Assembly: GCA_029948255.1 (NCBI GenBank)
Contig: JALIZF010001826.1
Coordinates: 186,001-250,000 of the forward strand
DNA length: 64,000 nucleotides
Direction: 5' to 3'
Origin: Telmatactis stephensoni
Lineage: Eukaryota; Cnidaria; Anthozoa; Actiniaria; Isophelliidae
Each line of letters begins with the position of its first letter. Position 1 is the first letter of the stretch. Positions 12,052-26,700 of the stretch are shown here, piece by piece. A program made the translations under genes and the position numbers. Under the pieces are notes generated by a model. That model was not told the DNA's origin. It saw nothing but the letters and a program-made list of their open reading frames with translations, and ran no database searches.

Positions 12052-12135
12052 GTTAGGTGTCTGTCTTAGAGGGAGTTTAAATCGGCAGTAAATATATGTG
12101 ATTTGGGCAGATAGAGACCAGCCATGGGTGTCTGT
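12052..12135. repeat. Copy of the element end associated with the 17-bp minisatellite
   Basis: The sequence from GTGTCTGTCTTAGAGGGAGT through AAATATATGTGATTTGGGCAG is the reverse complement of 20340-20440, which borders the 17-bp array in TMEM117 copy 1. A further short match (GTGTCTGTCTTAGAGAGGTC) lies at 12909. The same dispersed element is thus present here without array expansion. Confidence 0.6.
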
Positions 12136-13494
12136 CAAGAGAAGATGAGGTAAGAGAAGGAATCCCGCGTATTAGGTCTTTGGACAATCGTATGCCCCGT
12201 TTGGTGCTATTTTTAGGGTGAATCTGATTGGTCGAGAGTGAGCGAGCTTTCGCATACGAAAAAATTGCTCTGCAAAACGAAGATTCGATATATCTTACGC
12301 CGAAAGTAGATTTGTTAGTTTTTATACAATACAACAACAAGAAATATGTTCCAATAAATCAAAGAACACGTAGCATAGCCATATCATGAAAATAAAGCCA
12401 TGTAAAGATTGTTTTTTTATTTATTAACTCGTTTAGAGTAGGAATAGTGTACCATGAATAATCAATGAGCCGTTAAGTAAATACAGTAAATGTACCAAAT
12501 GATAGTGCTCCAAATATATCGTCAAAGTTTTTTTCACTCATACGAAAATATATATGCCAAATGAAAGCTCAAACATTAAAGATACATGATCCAGATAGAC
12601 GATTCTAAAAACCTTACATATTTTCTTGTAATTTGGTGAGTCCTATGCATGAATGCACATCAGAGCTAATAAGAGTATTTCTTAACAAATACTTTGACAT
12701 GTTGCCTCAGAATCACAATGGCGGAAAAGGGTGTATAACTTTTGTCGATGAAAAAGAGTTTAAACTTGAGAAAAAGGGCAAATGAAGTATAAAAAAATTC
12801 GAAAATGGTCTTGGTTAAGTCGAACATGGTGTCGAGGTTCTAAAAATAGCATCAAAAGGGGCATATGATGGGTGACGGGGCATTCGTTCTCTTACCTGAT
12901 TTTCTCTTGGTGTCTGTCTTAGAGAGGTCTGTTAGGAGAGAATATAAATGATGGTTAAGGTGTTTATTTGCGTGACTATCACGTGACAGTATATATATTT
13001 ATGTCATGAACATCTATTTTAAGAACGACTTTATTAACACTGCTCCAACTATCTTATCAATTGCCACGGTAACCATTGCCATGGTGATAAAATAACATAC
13101 TATTCTAGCGTTCAACAAATCGCAAGATAAAACAAAATAGCAAAAAGTTTTGTTGTAAAGTAAAAGTTTTATAGTTTGTAAGATTTTTTATGTTTGATGA
13201 AAAATAGATACACAAAAATATAAATGAACAAAAGTTTAAATAATACATGTAAATGAGCTAGTAAATAAATGACAGTCATCGAATTTGTCCTCTGTTATAT
13301 TTATGTTTACTCACTGTAAAGGCGCGCTGTTACACGGTGCAAGTCTGTCTGCTACTGGTCTCGCTAAGGCCGGCATTGCAAAACAAGTTGCACGAACCAT
13401 TACAGAGTGTAACATAACCTGCATCGCTCAAAATCATTGCAAACAACATTTTTTGTTTAACGTTTTGCATTGCGCAGTGAACACCCTAGTACGT

Positions 13495-13592
13495 CTCCTT
13501 TGCAGCCGTTTTTTGTATCGGGATCCCTGTCCCTCCCAAAAAAGGAGAGGGACAGGGATCCCGGTATGTACAAAAAACGGCTGCGAAGGAGC
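13495..13592. repeat. Near-perfect hairpin MITE
   Basis: Arms of about 43 bases: CAGCCGTTTTTTGTATCGGG, ATCCCTGTCCCTCC on the left and GGAGAGGGACAGGGATCCCG, GTACAAAAAACGGCTG on the right, with a six-base loop. Very little divergence between arms suggests a recent insertion or conversion. Confidence 0.8.
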
Positions 13593-13941
13593 GGACTATG
13601 TAACACCCCTGCATATGACGGTTTTTATTCCTTTAAGAACAATAGCTGTACTTGTAAATTGCAAGTGTAAAAGTTTTATTGAAATAACTCCAGTTGCACA
13701 AAAAATTGCACTTTGTCACCTTGTCTACTTTGACTGCACACTCTCAGAGAACAAAGTCGTCGGGAGAGTGGATCCGTTTCGAGTAAGCTACAAAATAGTG
13801 TCCCCATGAATCCGAGAGAGAGAAATTTCAATACTACCCCACGTACCAATTAACCCCTATCATCCGAACCCTCCCAACAACAACACACGTGTCGCAATGC
13901 TTAGTGCATATGTTGCTTTAAACATTATAGGGCCCGTTCTC

Positions 13942-14003
13942 ACGGGAGAGGGATAACTCTTTTGTTTTGTTTTCCCTGGGGGACACACAACAAAAGAGTT
14001 ATC
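13942..14003. repeat. Short inverted repeat
   Basis: GGGATAACTCTTTTGTTTTG on the left is answered by CAACAAAAGAGTTATC on the right. Probably the core of a small MITE (nearby GGGCCCGTTCTC and CATAGGGGCC may be its ends). Confidence 0.5.
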
Positions 14004-14702
14004 ACTACTACATAGGGGCCACATCGAGACTCACTGTTTTGTCTCGCACGTTCTCTCGCTGTCGACGGTTCGTTATATGTATCGAGACTGGCACCGCGCG
14101 TAGGAGACTACCTCTCAGCTCACACCCCATGTCGCTATGTCCATGTACTTAATAGATTTTTATATCTTGGTTTAATTATAAAAGAAACGTAGTTTTTACA
14201 CAATATATAACGATCGTTAATCAGTGGATGCTTACGGGAGGCGGGATTTTATTCGCAAAATGTCTTGAATAATAAAGTCAAGAATGCCAGTAAAATTAAG
14301 AAATGTTTTGAACTTGATGTTCACTCCTATGTCTGTGTATTACTTGATCGTGGAATGAACGAACTGATCATTTATATCAGAGTCGATCAATTTAAAACCG
14401 TGTTATTTTCAGTAAAAGCCGCTTTTGTTGCAGACAATTTCTTTTCAACCAGCTGGGTTGTTCATCATTGTTCGAGTTTCTCTTAAAATACCATTGACGT
14501 AACGATGACGTAGTGATCACAACTCAACCTGATTGGTTTATGCCGAATGCTAATTAATTTCTTATGAGACCAAAAATGTATAAGAAAAATAGACTGTGGT
14601 TGATCTAATTTAATTTTAATACACTGGTCTCCTTAGAGATTGAAATAAAAACAAGACTCTTGGATGGTGTTCACATAAAGTTTTCTATACTTTGATATCA
14701 AA

Positions 14703-17700
14703 ATGTCTCGCTCGAAGGTTCAGCCATCTATTACTACAATCAACCCTAAAGAACTGAGAGAAGTACAAAAAATACATGAACTAGGCAAGAAATATTGGGT
14801 AAGAAATATGACAAATAGCAGCTGTTGTATAAACTACAAATAAGACAGGCGTTCAGCAAAGGAAATTGTTTTTCTCATTCTTTTATAATTTTAATTCCCT
14901 GATCGAGTTTTATGAATTTCCCGAATACTAGTTCAATTTCATAGAAAAATAATAATGTCATGAACGGAACGAAGTTTCGGTGTCAGTGGTTCTAAAGAAC
15001 TATGTGCAGTTGTAACACTGGCAATTTCATATAATCAAATGTTGTTAATTAAGTGATTTTTAGGATTCAACGACTTTTTCTTGTAATTAAGTGACGTGCT
15101 TCTTCGGTTTTCAAAATTAAACTTAGTCACAGGTCCAGTCACAGTAATCCACATGAATTTCAAACGCATCTTTTTCGCTACTGTTAGACCTAGATCTCGC
15201 TCACAATAAAACGGTCTTACAATAGTTTTACTTTTGCTTAACAAAACAACGTTTCAATGTGTGTGAAAGTGGAGGACGAGTTTTCAGGTTTACCATGCAG
15301 ATTGGGGTGAACGTATAGATAGTTCAGTTTATACTGAGTTCAGGCCTTAAAACAAGTCTTTTAAAAGTCTGTTTTTGTTAGAGGAAAGTGAATGTTACAG
15401 CCATTGTCTTGGCATGTTACGGATAAAGGAAGATTTATTTAAAACCAGGTAGAATTCATTGTTGTTTGTAGTTCATGAACTAATGATAACTAATACACTT
15501 TTTAGCGGAACCTCAGTGTTTTACATCGTTGACAGTTATGTAATGTATAAAGAACGAGAGAGCGTGTTATATCGGTGGATAAAGATCCGAGCCGAAGGCG
15601 AGGATCTTTAGACCCGATATAACACGCTCTCGAGTTCTTTATATTACTTATCAAACGTCTAGTTGTCAATTATCATATTGGACCAGAATTTTCCAAGTTT
15701 GACTACTTTTGGCTTAGAAAATCCAACTTCAAGTTTATGCAAATGAACAAAAATCTTTATCCGATATAAAGATCTACGTTCCGGTAGTGATTTCCATTGT
15801 GTTTTCTAATGAATTATTAATGAGTTTGATAAAAAGACATAATCACTTTATTACTAGGGAACCGGACCTGAGTTTATTCCCTTTGCTTTCTTTTCAAACT
15901 AAATTTCGCACTGTTGGATTTTTTTATTTGCAAAGCATATAGTTTACGAATACATAAACATTGGTTAACGAACCTTGTGGTCTTATGGTTTTTGTACTAA
16001 AAGTACTATGATATAATCGCATTTTTGTCTGATCTATTGAGAGTAAATAACTACTCAATTGCTGGGTTGCATCCATACCTTCGGGAATCCAAAGACAATG
16101 AAGCGGTAGCCATGTTGGATGAACAAACAATAAACGCTAATGAGAAATCTTTTGTTGAAGTTCATCCAAGATGGCTGCCGTGACGTCACGTGCAACCCAA
16201 GAATTCCTTGTAAAAAGCGGACTTTTTGTCTCTTGATTGCATTCCAATCTCAGGTCCGGTAAAGAGGAAATTAATCATGGATTTTTGGCACCCAAATCGA
16301 ATCCATGTTCCTAAAATATGCAAAATTCTTGAATTCTATGAAATTAGTTAGATTCCATATGCTTTTCAAAAGTCTTATTTGACCCACTATGCTATGAATA
16401 TATTTGATCCCTCCGATCTGAACAACTGAATCTCTGTATGGAATTCACATGCATGATCCCTGATCCCATATACATTCTATAGCCTTGCTATAATCCTTTT
16501 GAGGAGCTGATATAAATTTAACTGTAATTTGTTATCAGCCTAAAATTGATCTGCATCGCTTTGAAGAGGAAGAAAAGAAAACAGACGTTCAGCTGACTAG
16601 ATATTACTTCCGCCATCCTTGGACTCGTATTTGTACCTCGTACCTCGTGGTCTTCTTTAACTTCTTTATCTTCGCTGAAGATCCAGTGTCGCATAGCTAC
16701 ACCGAATGCACCATAGGCTACATAGGAGATGTCTATACCTTCATGTTTGCACGGTAAGTAGACAATCCTGTGTCACCCAGCAACACTGAGTGCACATAGA
16801 GCGTATGACTGTGAAAACGGCACAATCACGGCACGGTTATGGCTAGAAATTTCCAATGTTTTTAAGGACATCACGGTACTAACATGGTCACAGCACCGCG
16901 CGGTCCGTTTACACTAAAAAAAGTCGCGCGAGGCGTAGAAACCCTTTAACTCTTTGCGTGCTTGGCCGGTAATCGACCAAGTGCACCCGAATCTCAGTAG
17001 CTAGATGAGGACAATACCCCAGTGCGGCTTGCGGTCCGGTATATTTTCAGAATAACTTTGCTTACAAGATACTAATCTATTAGAGCAAAAATCTGTACTA
17101 ACATATAGCGGTAAAGATCTGCTACTGCAATTTCTAAACGTTTCTCATCGTCAATTTCATTCCTTTATAGTTGGCCAAAAGGCTCGTTTATTCTGGTCAA
17201 GCTTGGTACATGGTTGTTTGCTGTAGCATTAGGTCTACTAGTAGGAAAGTACATCATCCACAAATATTTGTTTTGTTATAAACTAAAACTAAAGATGTTC
17301 ACAGAGGACGGTCAGGGTTCGTGGATGGTCATGTTCCTGTCTTGTTTCTTTTTTCTTTACATCTTCAGGTAAGTAGCGCTGTCAACAAGGACTAAGACTA
17401 GTTTATCGTTCTATTTCAAAGTTAATGTATACTAGTTTATCGTTCTATTTCAAAGTTAATATATACTAGTCTATCGTTCTATTCCAAAGTTAATTAGTTG
17501 CATTGAACCATGGAACTGTTTTGACCGCGCCATTTGACTTGAAATTATAGTGCAATATTTGCAAACATCGACTCTTTAATTTAAATTTTTATCGCATTCT
17601 TTGAACTGTGTCATTTTAACAGATGAGATCTTAAAAACCGTCCCTCAAAACAGACCCATAATTCAACGCGATGCCGTAATTGCGAAACAATGGATAACGC

Positions 17701-20700
17701 TTTGCTACTTTCAGTGTTTGACTTGCTTAGGGTAATTGTTTATAGCGCATGGGTAAGGCGAGGCTCATGAAATTCTAGATACACTTTGCAACTTTTTTTA
17801 ACGTTATTCGTAATCTTAAAATTGCATTGTGTATAGTGTGTTACCTTGTGTACACTGCAATGTTGAACGCCAACACAACGTTACAAAATTGGTACAGACT
17901 TAGAAACGAGTTGTACATTTGCAACCTTCATACTTGCAACAACTTAATTGCGCTCTGTAGCAAAAAAAAGCGATGGTTGTGGCTTTGCGTTTCAGAAATG
18001 TTTTTGTCACTAAGGAGGCATTTACATGATACGGCAGTATGCTACAAGCTTTCGTGTTGTCATGTAAACGTGCACAGACATGGGATGAACTCGTACCTGT
18101 ATGAAACTTATTCCCGTATCATGTAAACAGCCCCTTTAATTCAATTTTATAACACAGCTTGACTCAGTTCTGTAGCGTGCAACGGACAGTTGTATTGTCT
18201 GGCCGGGTTTTTAAGGATCGAACATTGCCAGATAAACATCCCAACTAGATCGATGATTATTTTCCACAAAGATGCATGGACCGCGGTAGGCCGAGGGCAA
18301 AGCCTCCCAAATATTTAAAAAGTACTTTTGAATACGCCTATTCTAGCCTATATTTGTAGCGTCATGTATTGGTTAGCAACAAACAAAACTACCCTCCGTG
18401 GTCCCTGCGCAGGATACATTAAACTGATAGTTTCAAGTACAACATGTTCAAAATCTTGGCTACTTACAACATTTAAAGGGTTCCCTGTAAAAATGACCTA
18501 AGTGACTTTTTGATGAATGTCCTGAGATTAATTTTTCCAGCATAGGAAAGTTAATTATACCATTTTATACCATTGAAAAAATCACCAAAAAGTCACTTAA
18601 GCCGTTTTCACATGGAACCCTTCATTTAATAAAACGTAACCTTAGTTGCATTTCTGCCAGTACATATCCCATTAGTTCATCCTACTCTTGTTGTTTTACA
18701 TTTTGATTATTGTTAATCATTACAGTTTTGTATACAATGGATTTCTAATGCTGGAGGGCAAGTACATGGACAAACTACATGCCCGAAGTCAAATGAACAT
18801 GGAAAACCAAACATTCATGAAGATGGCAGCTTTTGGTACATGGTTAGGTGACTTTATTACAGCTTGGATGGTCACTGATATGATGTTACAGGTAAGACCA
18901 GCAAAACTGTATTTGTTGCTGTTTGTGTTCGTTCGTTCGTTCCCTCGTAATCGTTTGGTTGGTTGGTTGGTGGTCATGGGTGGCGTGGTTGGCCGAGCGG
19001 TTAGAGCGCTGGCCTTTCACCGCTGTGGTCCGAGTTCGAGTCCCAGCTCGAGCGCCTGGATCATATGTGAATTGAGTTTGTTTGATGTGTTGTTCTCTAC
19101 CATGCCACGAGGGTTTTTCTCCGGGTTCTCCGGTTTTCCTCCTCCGTAAAAATCAACATGTGAGCTGAGAGTTGTATGCTTAAAACAGTTAATGTAGTGG
19201 TAGTGTGTGTGAGTGATAGTGCCCCCAATTAGTGCGCAAGCACTAGAAGACTTGGACACTTAAACAAACAGTTATTTATCTATTTTGGTCGGTTGGTCGG
19301 TCGGTCGGTCGGTCGGTTGGTCGGTTGTTTGTTTGTTTGTTGAGCAATAGTTTTTTGATCGATCCTATTACACTTATTCTACTAGGACTAGTTGCAAATC
19401 TAGTTAGTTTTTATAATGCCTATAAGTTAGACATTTCTTGATTAATTATATAATAGATAGATATATATGCTTAAGAGACTAGTCACAAGTCTAGTTTATA
19501 TGTTAAACTAGCTATAGACTTGTGACTTGCTTATGTTAATTATAATAACTTATATTTAAAGGTTAGTTACCGTGTTTTTTGATTGTTTTCAGTATATTCA
19601 GTTTACAGTTTTAATCGATTGTAAAACGCTTTTGAGCCAAGTTAAAAAGCGCTATATAAATAAATGTATTATTATCATTATTATTATTTGTTTGTTCGTT
19701 TGATACAAATGAAGAGATTAAGGCCTGGTTTTCACTACGACGCAAATAAAACCGCAATCACGCGTATGCATGAGTCCATGTAAAATATAAATTAGTGAAA
19801 ATCAGGCTTAAAGCTAAGTGCGAAGGTTCCGGTATAATAGGAGCTTGTTGACGTTCCTGTCATTGGTTTCATCAATTTGGAAGCCGCCATCAGGCTCAAA
19901 TGTTAACTTGTCCTTCCCTTTATTTTTATACTGGAACTTCCTGTTTACGTTCATGCACTTCAAAATAGGTGTTCAAACTCTAGCGTGCTTCGTGGCGAAA
20001 CTCACGTTATTCACCTGTACAATTTACAACTTACAATTTTCTTCATTTCAGGGTCTCAAATACCCCGACTGGGCGAAGGGACTTCGAGCACTTTGGAGAA
20101 AAGGTTTAAACCGAGTGTACGCATTCTGGGCCCTCTGTCTTATCATGACGATCGTTGTAGCAACAGCTATAGGCACAGACTATCTAGACTGGGACAAAAT
20201 AAGCAGAGATTTCATGCCAACTAACGAACTGGCCAGATCGTTTCTGGCTTCATTTATTCTCGTTATGGATCTAATGATTGTTATGCAGGTAATGTAATTA
20301 TACAGTACGTAATCTCTAGCCTAACGGTACATCACTAGGACGCACGCCTCTCTAAAACGGACACAGATGGCCGATCCCTTTCTGCCCAACTCACATATAT
20401 TTACTACATTTAAACTCCCTCTAAGACAGACACCTCTCTAAGATAGACACCTCTCTAAGACAGACACCTCTTCAAGACAGACACCTCTTCAAGACAGACA
20501 CCTCTCTAAGACAGACACCTCTCTAAGACAGACACCTCTCTAAGACAGACACCTCTTCAAGACAGACACCTCTCTAAGACAGACACCTCTCTAAGACAGA
20601 CACCTCTTCAAGACAGACACCTCTCTAAGACAGACACCTCTCTAAGACAGACACCTCTCTAAGACAGACACCTCTTCAAGACAGACACCTCTCTAAGACA

Positions 20701-23700
20701 GACACCTCTCTAAGACAGACACCTCTCCAAGACAGACACCTCTTCAAGACAGACACCTCTCTAAGACAGACACCTCTCTAAGACAGACACCTCTCTAAGA
20801 CAGACACCTCTCCAAGACAGACAACTCTCCAAGACAGACACCTCTCTAAGACAGACACCTCTCTAAGACAGACACCTCTTCAAGACAGACACCTCTCTAA
20901 GACAGACACCTCGCTAAGACAGACACCTCTCTAAGACAGAACCTCTTCAAGACAGACACCTCTCTAAGACGGACACTTGTTGAAGTCCCAATGCTGTCCG
21001 TCTTAGAGAGAGTTCATTGCATTACCTCATCAGGACTGGGAATTCCCTCACTTTGCTGGTGCCCTGGATATCAAACTTCCTGGTCTGAACACAGACTCAA
21101 TTGACTTTCATCTGCCAAAGTGTTGTGGTGGTGGTGAAGTGTACATTACTGGTAAATGGTTTAACTATGGCATTATCTTCCTGGTCATGATATTGGACTT
21201 AAACATGTGGAAGAACCAGATCTTCTACGACCCTCTCACGTATGGACAGTACACGGACTCTAAAGGCTATATTTATACTGTATCTGATAAACAGTTTTTA
21301 AGGTAAGCCTATATTTATACTGTATCTGATAAACAGTTTTTAAGGTAAGACTATAAATACAAGCTTGACTTTTGCAGAGCCTCCTTTAACCTCTTTTCCT
21401 TCCCTTGCTGGGGAAAAAGATTCAATGAAGCCCTTCTCCCAACGTAATTTTAGACTTGACAAGTTCATTTGAACGAACAGTGGATAGAGCAGGATGAGGG
21501 CGTCGATCACATAGTAACATAGTTACTTATTATATGATTGAGTCGGGTTTCTTTGTTATTCATAGCACTTTATATCGCTTATTTCACGATCATTATGAAT
21601 TCAAGGGGTTTATATGGATCTTTCCCGGGATGTATCTGTATACATCCCTTGAATTTATAATTCCCGGGGTTTATACAGATACATCCCTTGAATTTATAAT
21701 TTCGTCCCATACTTTCTTAGACCATCTATGTGTTGATCGAGACTTACAAATTTTCTTAGAAAGATACTAAGTAGCGATTACTGGTGAAAAAAAAGTCTTT
21801 GATTAACGACTGGGATTCGAACCCGAGAACTTCTGCACTCCTTTACCCTCCTTTAGCCACTATACCACTGAGCTAACTGATGAAATTTCTTCAACAAAAA
21901 AACGTTTTGTGTATTATCATGAAGTTCGTTAGTATTGCCCTGAATAGAATTGAAAAGCAATTCTTTAGGGTTTCCTTCTGGGAATTCAGTAACAATGATC
22001 TAATCAGTGATTGTTTTTTTGAATGGTTTTTGTGTGAAACCCTCCTCAATCACATAATAAGGCAGATAAATACCTCGAAGCTCGGTTTTTATCCATATAC
22101 ATCCCTCGGGTCTACGGCCCTCGGGATGTATATGGCTAAAAGCCTCGCCTCTCTCTTAAATTCATTAATACTACCCCTCCCGTGCGGGCAAAACACAATA
22201 ACGTAGACACCTACTGGATGCGGCGTGCTCGGCTGGAACCGCACGAGTTTATTAGATTGCACAATGTATATACATAAAGTAAATAAGCAGCAGAGAGAAT
22301 ACTAAGACACTTAAATTGAATGAGAGTGTGAACGAGCATTCATGGGATGAAAAAACCCTAACGCGCTCGCAGCGCGACATCTAAACGAGGGAAAAATCCC
22401 AGCCCCATGAATCACAACTCTCGACCTGCTGGGCTCGGTCATTTTAAATTCCTAGAGCTCGAGAAACTGATAGGCGAGATTCGAGACTGTCTTTCACATA
22501 AACGTCTTTAGCGTTTTCACTGGACCACCGTCCATGTCTCTTAAATAGGCGATCAGGAACACCAGCATTAGCAGCGGCAGAAGCTCCACCAGACCGTAGA
22601 CTATGGAGACTTATCTTTGAAACATCAGTGATATCACGAAAGGCATCCTTGACTAATTCACGGGCCCGGGTGTAGCTGATCCCTTGGGGACGAACTTTCC
22701 GACAACTGCTACCAGACGCCAACGCACGAAACAGGGGGAGGTCGTCGTCAAGACAGAGGCCAGCTGCCGAGATGTACTTTTCCAAGGCCACAACCGGACA
22801 AGTAGCTTGACCCGTCCTTGCGATACTAACCCACGAGCCTTCTCGAAGTTGATCCGTCTTGGAACGCTCTAGGAAGATAGAACAGTAGGTAGGAAAAAAT
22901 TCAACATCACAACATCGAATAGAGCACAATTCGTTAAACCGGAAGAACCCAGCATAACCAATTAAGCATAAAGCAAAAGTGCGCAAATCACAAACGCTAG
23001 ACTTATCTTGGAATTTTAGAGCCAAACAGTGCAGCATTTCCGCTGAAATCGGCTCTTTGCGATTTTTCGGTCTCGCCAGAAGACGTTCACACCCATTCTT
23101 CATGGACTCCACCAATGGATGACCAGACAGTTTACTATAACCAGCCAGTTGATGCACCCAATCGATGCTGTACACAGCGGTGAGGATCGGCGATGGAGAG
23201 CAAGCTTCCTGGCTCACAAGTTGTAAGTACATGGCCACGTGAAAAGGACTCGCTGGCACAGGACTTACGCCATTCGAGCTGGCCCAACGTTTCCAACGGT
23301 TATACCCACAAAGATAAGTCCGGATCGTCCCTTCAGCCTTGGAAGCAACAACCGTCTCCTTCACTTTCTCGGCTAGGTGCTTTAAATGGGCAGGCGTTGA
23401 GGCGTCAAACTCTTTCCACATATCAGACTGAAAGATATCTAGCAAACAAAACAAGTTAGCAAGAAAAGAAAAATGACACTCTGTACAACCAAACAACAGC
23501 ATGCGACGCCGTCCACTCGAGTGTACTCTACTCCACACTGGCAAAACGATGTACGATTCGCACGGCACAAATCGTCCCATATCGCACGCAGGGCACAGGT
23601 CGTCCCATAACATCGCCGGGCACAGATGGTCCCATAATACGCGCAGGGCACATATAAGCCCGTGTATATTGCACGCAGGGCACAGGTAGTCCCATATTAT

Positions 23701-26700
23701 CGCCGGGCACAGATGGTCCCATATTAACGCAGGGCACAGATCGTCCCATGTTATCGCCGGGCACAGATCGTCCCAAATCATCGCCGGGCACAGATAGTCC
23801 CAAATTAACGCAGGGCACAGATCGTCCCATATTATCGCCGGGCACAGAAAGTCCCATTATGCATGCGAGGGAAAGAATAGTCGCACATCGCCGCCGACCA
23901 CAGAAGGACCCAAAAACGCTGCGCAATTTGAGGAAAACCATTCTGTCAAAAGACGAAAAAAAAAAAAAAAGTCAATAAACAAACAATTTAATCAAATATA
24001 AGTTTCAAATAGACAGCAGTCAACAAACAAAAATTCTTCAGGGCGCAAACTTGCAGTCTTCAAAGCGAGGCTCCCTGCAAAATATAAAATAACCGTGCTC
24101 CAAGTTAGTGAGAAATTGCAAAATAGCACAAACCAATGAATCTACAGATATTAAGATAAAAAACATCAAAGCAAAAATAAAATTTGGGAAGCGGTTCCAA
24201 GAGAACACCAAGAGGATTAGCATAATTCTCCACACTCCTTAAGTACTTACAACAATTCCCCTGATAGTTACATACCATCGAGAGAACATTTTTTCGCTAA
24301 TTTGCAAAACGCGAAAAAATTCATCTCTCTCTTAAATTCATTAATACTACCCCTCCCGTGCGGGCAAAACACAATAACGTAGACACCTACTGGATGCGGC
24401 GTGCTCGGCTGGAACCGCACGCCCACCAAGAGTACAAAGAAAGCAGCGCGCACAAAAAATATCAACCAATTACTTGTACATACATAAAATTAACTCTTAA
24501 CGCAAGCACACGAAAAGACAGGTCCTCGTGACCAAAAACGCTATTGCAAAGACCACCAGTAAAGGCTTCTTTACACGTAGGTAAATCCATGAATGCTACC
24601 ACAAAGTCCCTGAACGACACACCATCAGAAGTTAACATAGGCCAGAAAGGCGCAGAACACCACAAAGGAACTACCAGAGTACCACACGCACGACAGTTGG
24701 CCATGTGAAGGAGAACTCGAGGAATCAGCGAAATCGGAGGACAGACGTAATTATTCTCTCCACTCCAATCCACCACGAACGTATCGATGTCTTCGCATCC
24801 GGGATTCCAGAATCTCGAGTTGAATCTTGGCAATTTGCGATTTAGATGGTTAGCAAACCGGTCAATGCTGTGAGGACCCCAAACTGCATCGATGCAAGTG
24901 AACGTTTCGTCTGACAGACCCCAATCGTCGGCATCATAGATGCGGCTCAGAAAATCCGCTTGCTCGTTCAGCTCGCGTGGAATCCACTCCATCTCGATAG
25001 AAATGCTGTAATGGCAACAAATATGAAAAATAGACAAAGCTTCGCGCTGCAGGTGGCTTTTGCCACTACCGCAGGATAGAATGCGTGGAACGTTTTGGTT
25101 ATCCGTAAACCACTTGATAGAAGAGCCTGCAAGTTTAGAAACTAGCGATAACAAAACGTACTTGACAGCTAGAATCTCCCTTAAAGTCGAGCTGGCAGAC
25201 ATTTCTTCTTTAGACCAAGTACCGGCCACGTACTCTCGACCGCATTGAACGGAAAAACCTCCAAAACCTGAGCTGCTAGCATCCGAATAAACTAAGCCTA
25301 CGCAACTGGATTTCGGCATCATAACTTTGCCATTCAGACACTCTAGATTGGTCAACCAAAAAGAAAGCTCTTCACGAATCTCGTCTGAAATTAAGAGGAG
25401 CGCGTCCCATGAAGAGCGCTTCTCGATGGCTGCATAACAGTTCCGTGTGAGGAGTCTCGTCACGTTCCCAACGGCACACGACATTGAAATAATTTGACCG
25501 GTAATGGATGCCAAACCTCGGGCTCGAATAAAACGACTGTCACGAACCGACTCCAAAGCACACTTCAGTTTTTCGATCCGCCGACTGGCAATATGAATCA
25601 TGCCAGTGCGAAAGTTCAAGATAGTTCCAAGAAAAGACACTTCCTGGCATGGAACCCAATTAGACTTCTCCTCGTTGATCGTAAAACCAGACGAAATGAG
25701 ATCCTGATGAATACAACTACTTAGGCTTTGGGCTTGGGCTGCGGAATGGGACCCACCAATACCGTCGTCTAAATACAATAAAATCGAGAAACCCTTACTT
25801 CTCCAAAACTTCACTAACTGTCTCATTAACTTAGTGAATATAAAGGGCGCTGACGACAAACCAAACGGAAGAACTTTGAACTCGTAAAATCTTTTCTCGC
25901 CGGTGCGACAGGGCCATTGAAAAGACAAAAATTTTGTATGCTCTTCGCAGATGTCGACATGATGATAAGCTGATTTTAAGTCAAAAGTAAAAGCAAAAAC
26001 ATCACCGTAAAACATTTCCAAAACTGTTCTCAGATCCTCGTACTTGACGGATTTCTTAACAAGCAGTTGGTTTAAGTGCGATAGATCGAGGATCAAGCGC
26101 AGCTTGCCGGATGCCTGGACAGCCACGTGCAGAGGATTACAGAACATAGGAGGATCGACGATTTCTCGGATACAACCACGCTCTAACAACTCAGACACAG
26201 CTTCGTGAACGAATTCACAGTGAATGCGAGTAGAATTCCGATTAACAAAACAGTACGGCGAGGGAGGAACAGCAAACAAAATCTTATAACCATGTTCAAT
26301 AACGTCCAAAATAAAATCCGATGTACCAATACTGCGCCAAAAAGAAATGTGCGATCGTAATTTACCTTGAACAAAACCAACATCATGATCGGTAGGTTCA
26401 AATTCAAATAAATCATTTGGATCCAGAGGGACTAGACTTGGGATTTCTTGGGCAGGTGTCGGCCCAGTGACCTCGACGGCCGCATCGAAAGCACATGTCC
26501 TGAAAGGACCTTCCTGGATAGGTAAACGCCGATCGACTGGAACTTTGGGGACGAAAATAAGGAGTAAAAGGAGAGCTAGACTGATTAGACACTGAAAGTT
26601 GACCTCGATTAGAAGCCACGTTGGCTTGAGAGGACTTAACAGATTTTTTCTTTTTCTCTTGGATTGATTTAATACGTTCGGCCGCTCGTTTCTCTGCTTT

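Noticed and set aside
17827..18126. 99-codon frame in TMEM117 copy 1 intron 3
   Set aside because: Cys-rich with no domain; overlaps a MITE and sits in an intron.
18990..19060. Functional tRNA gene
   Set aside because: A and B boxes are good, but acceptor pairing fails and the sequence recurs with a long shared non-tRNA body, so it is a SINE.
23528..23941. 137-codon and 70-codon frames beside the recombinase
   Set aside because: Other reading frames of the 26-28-bp minisatellite.
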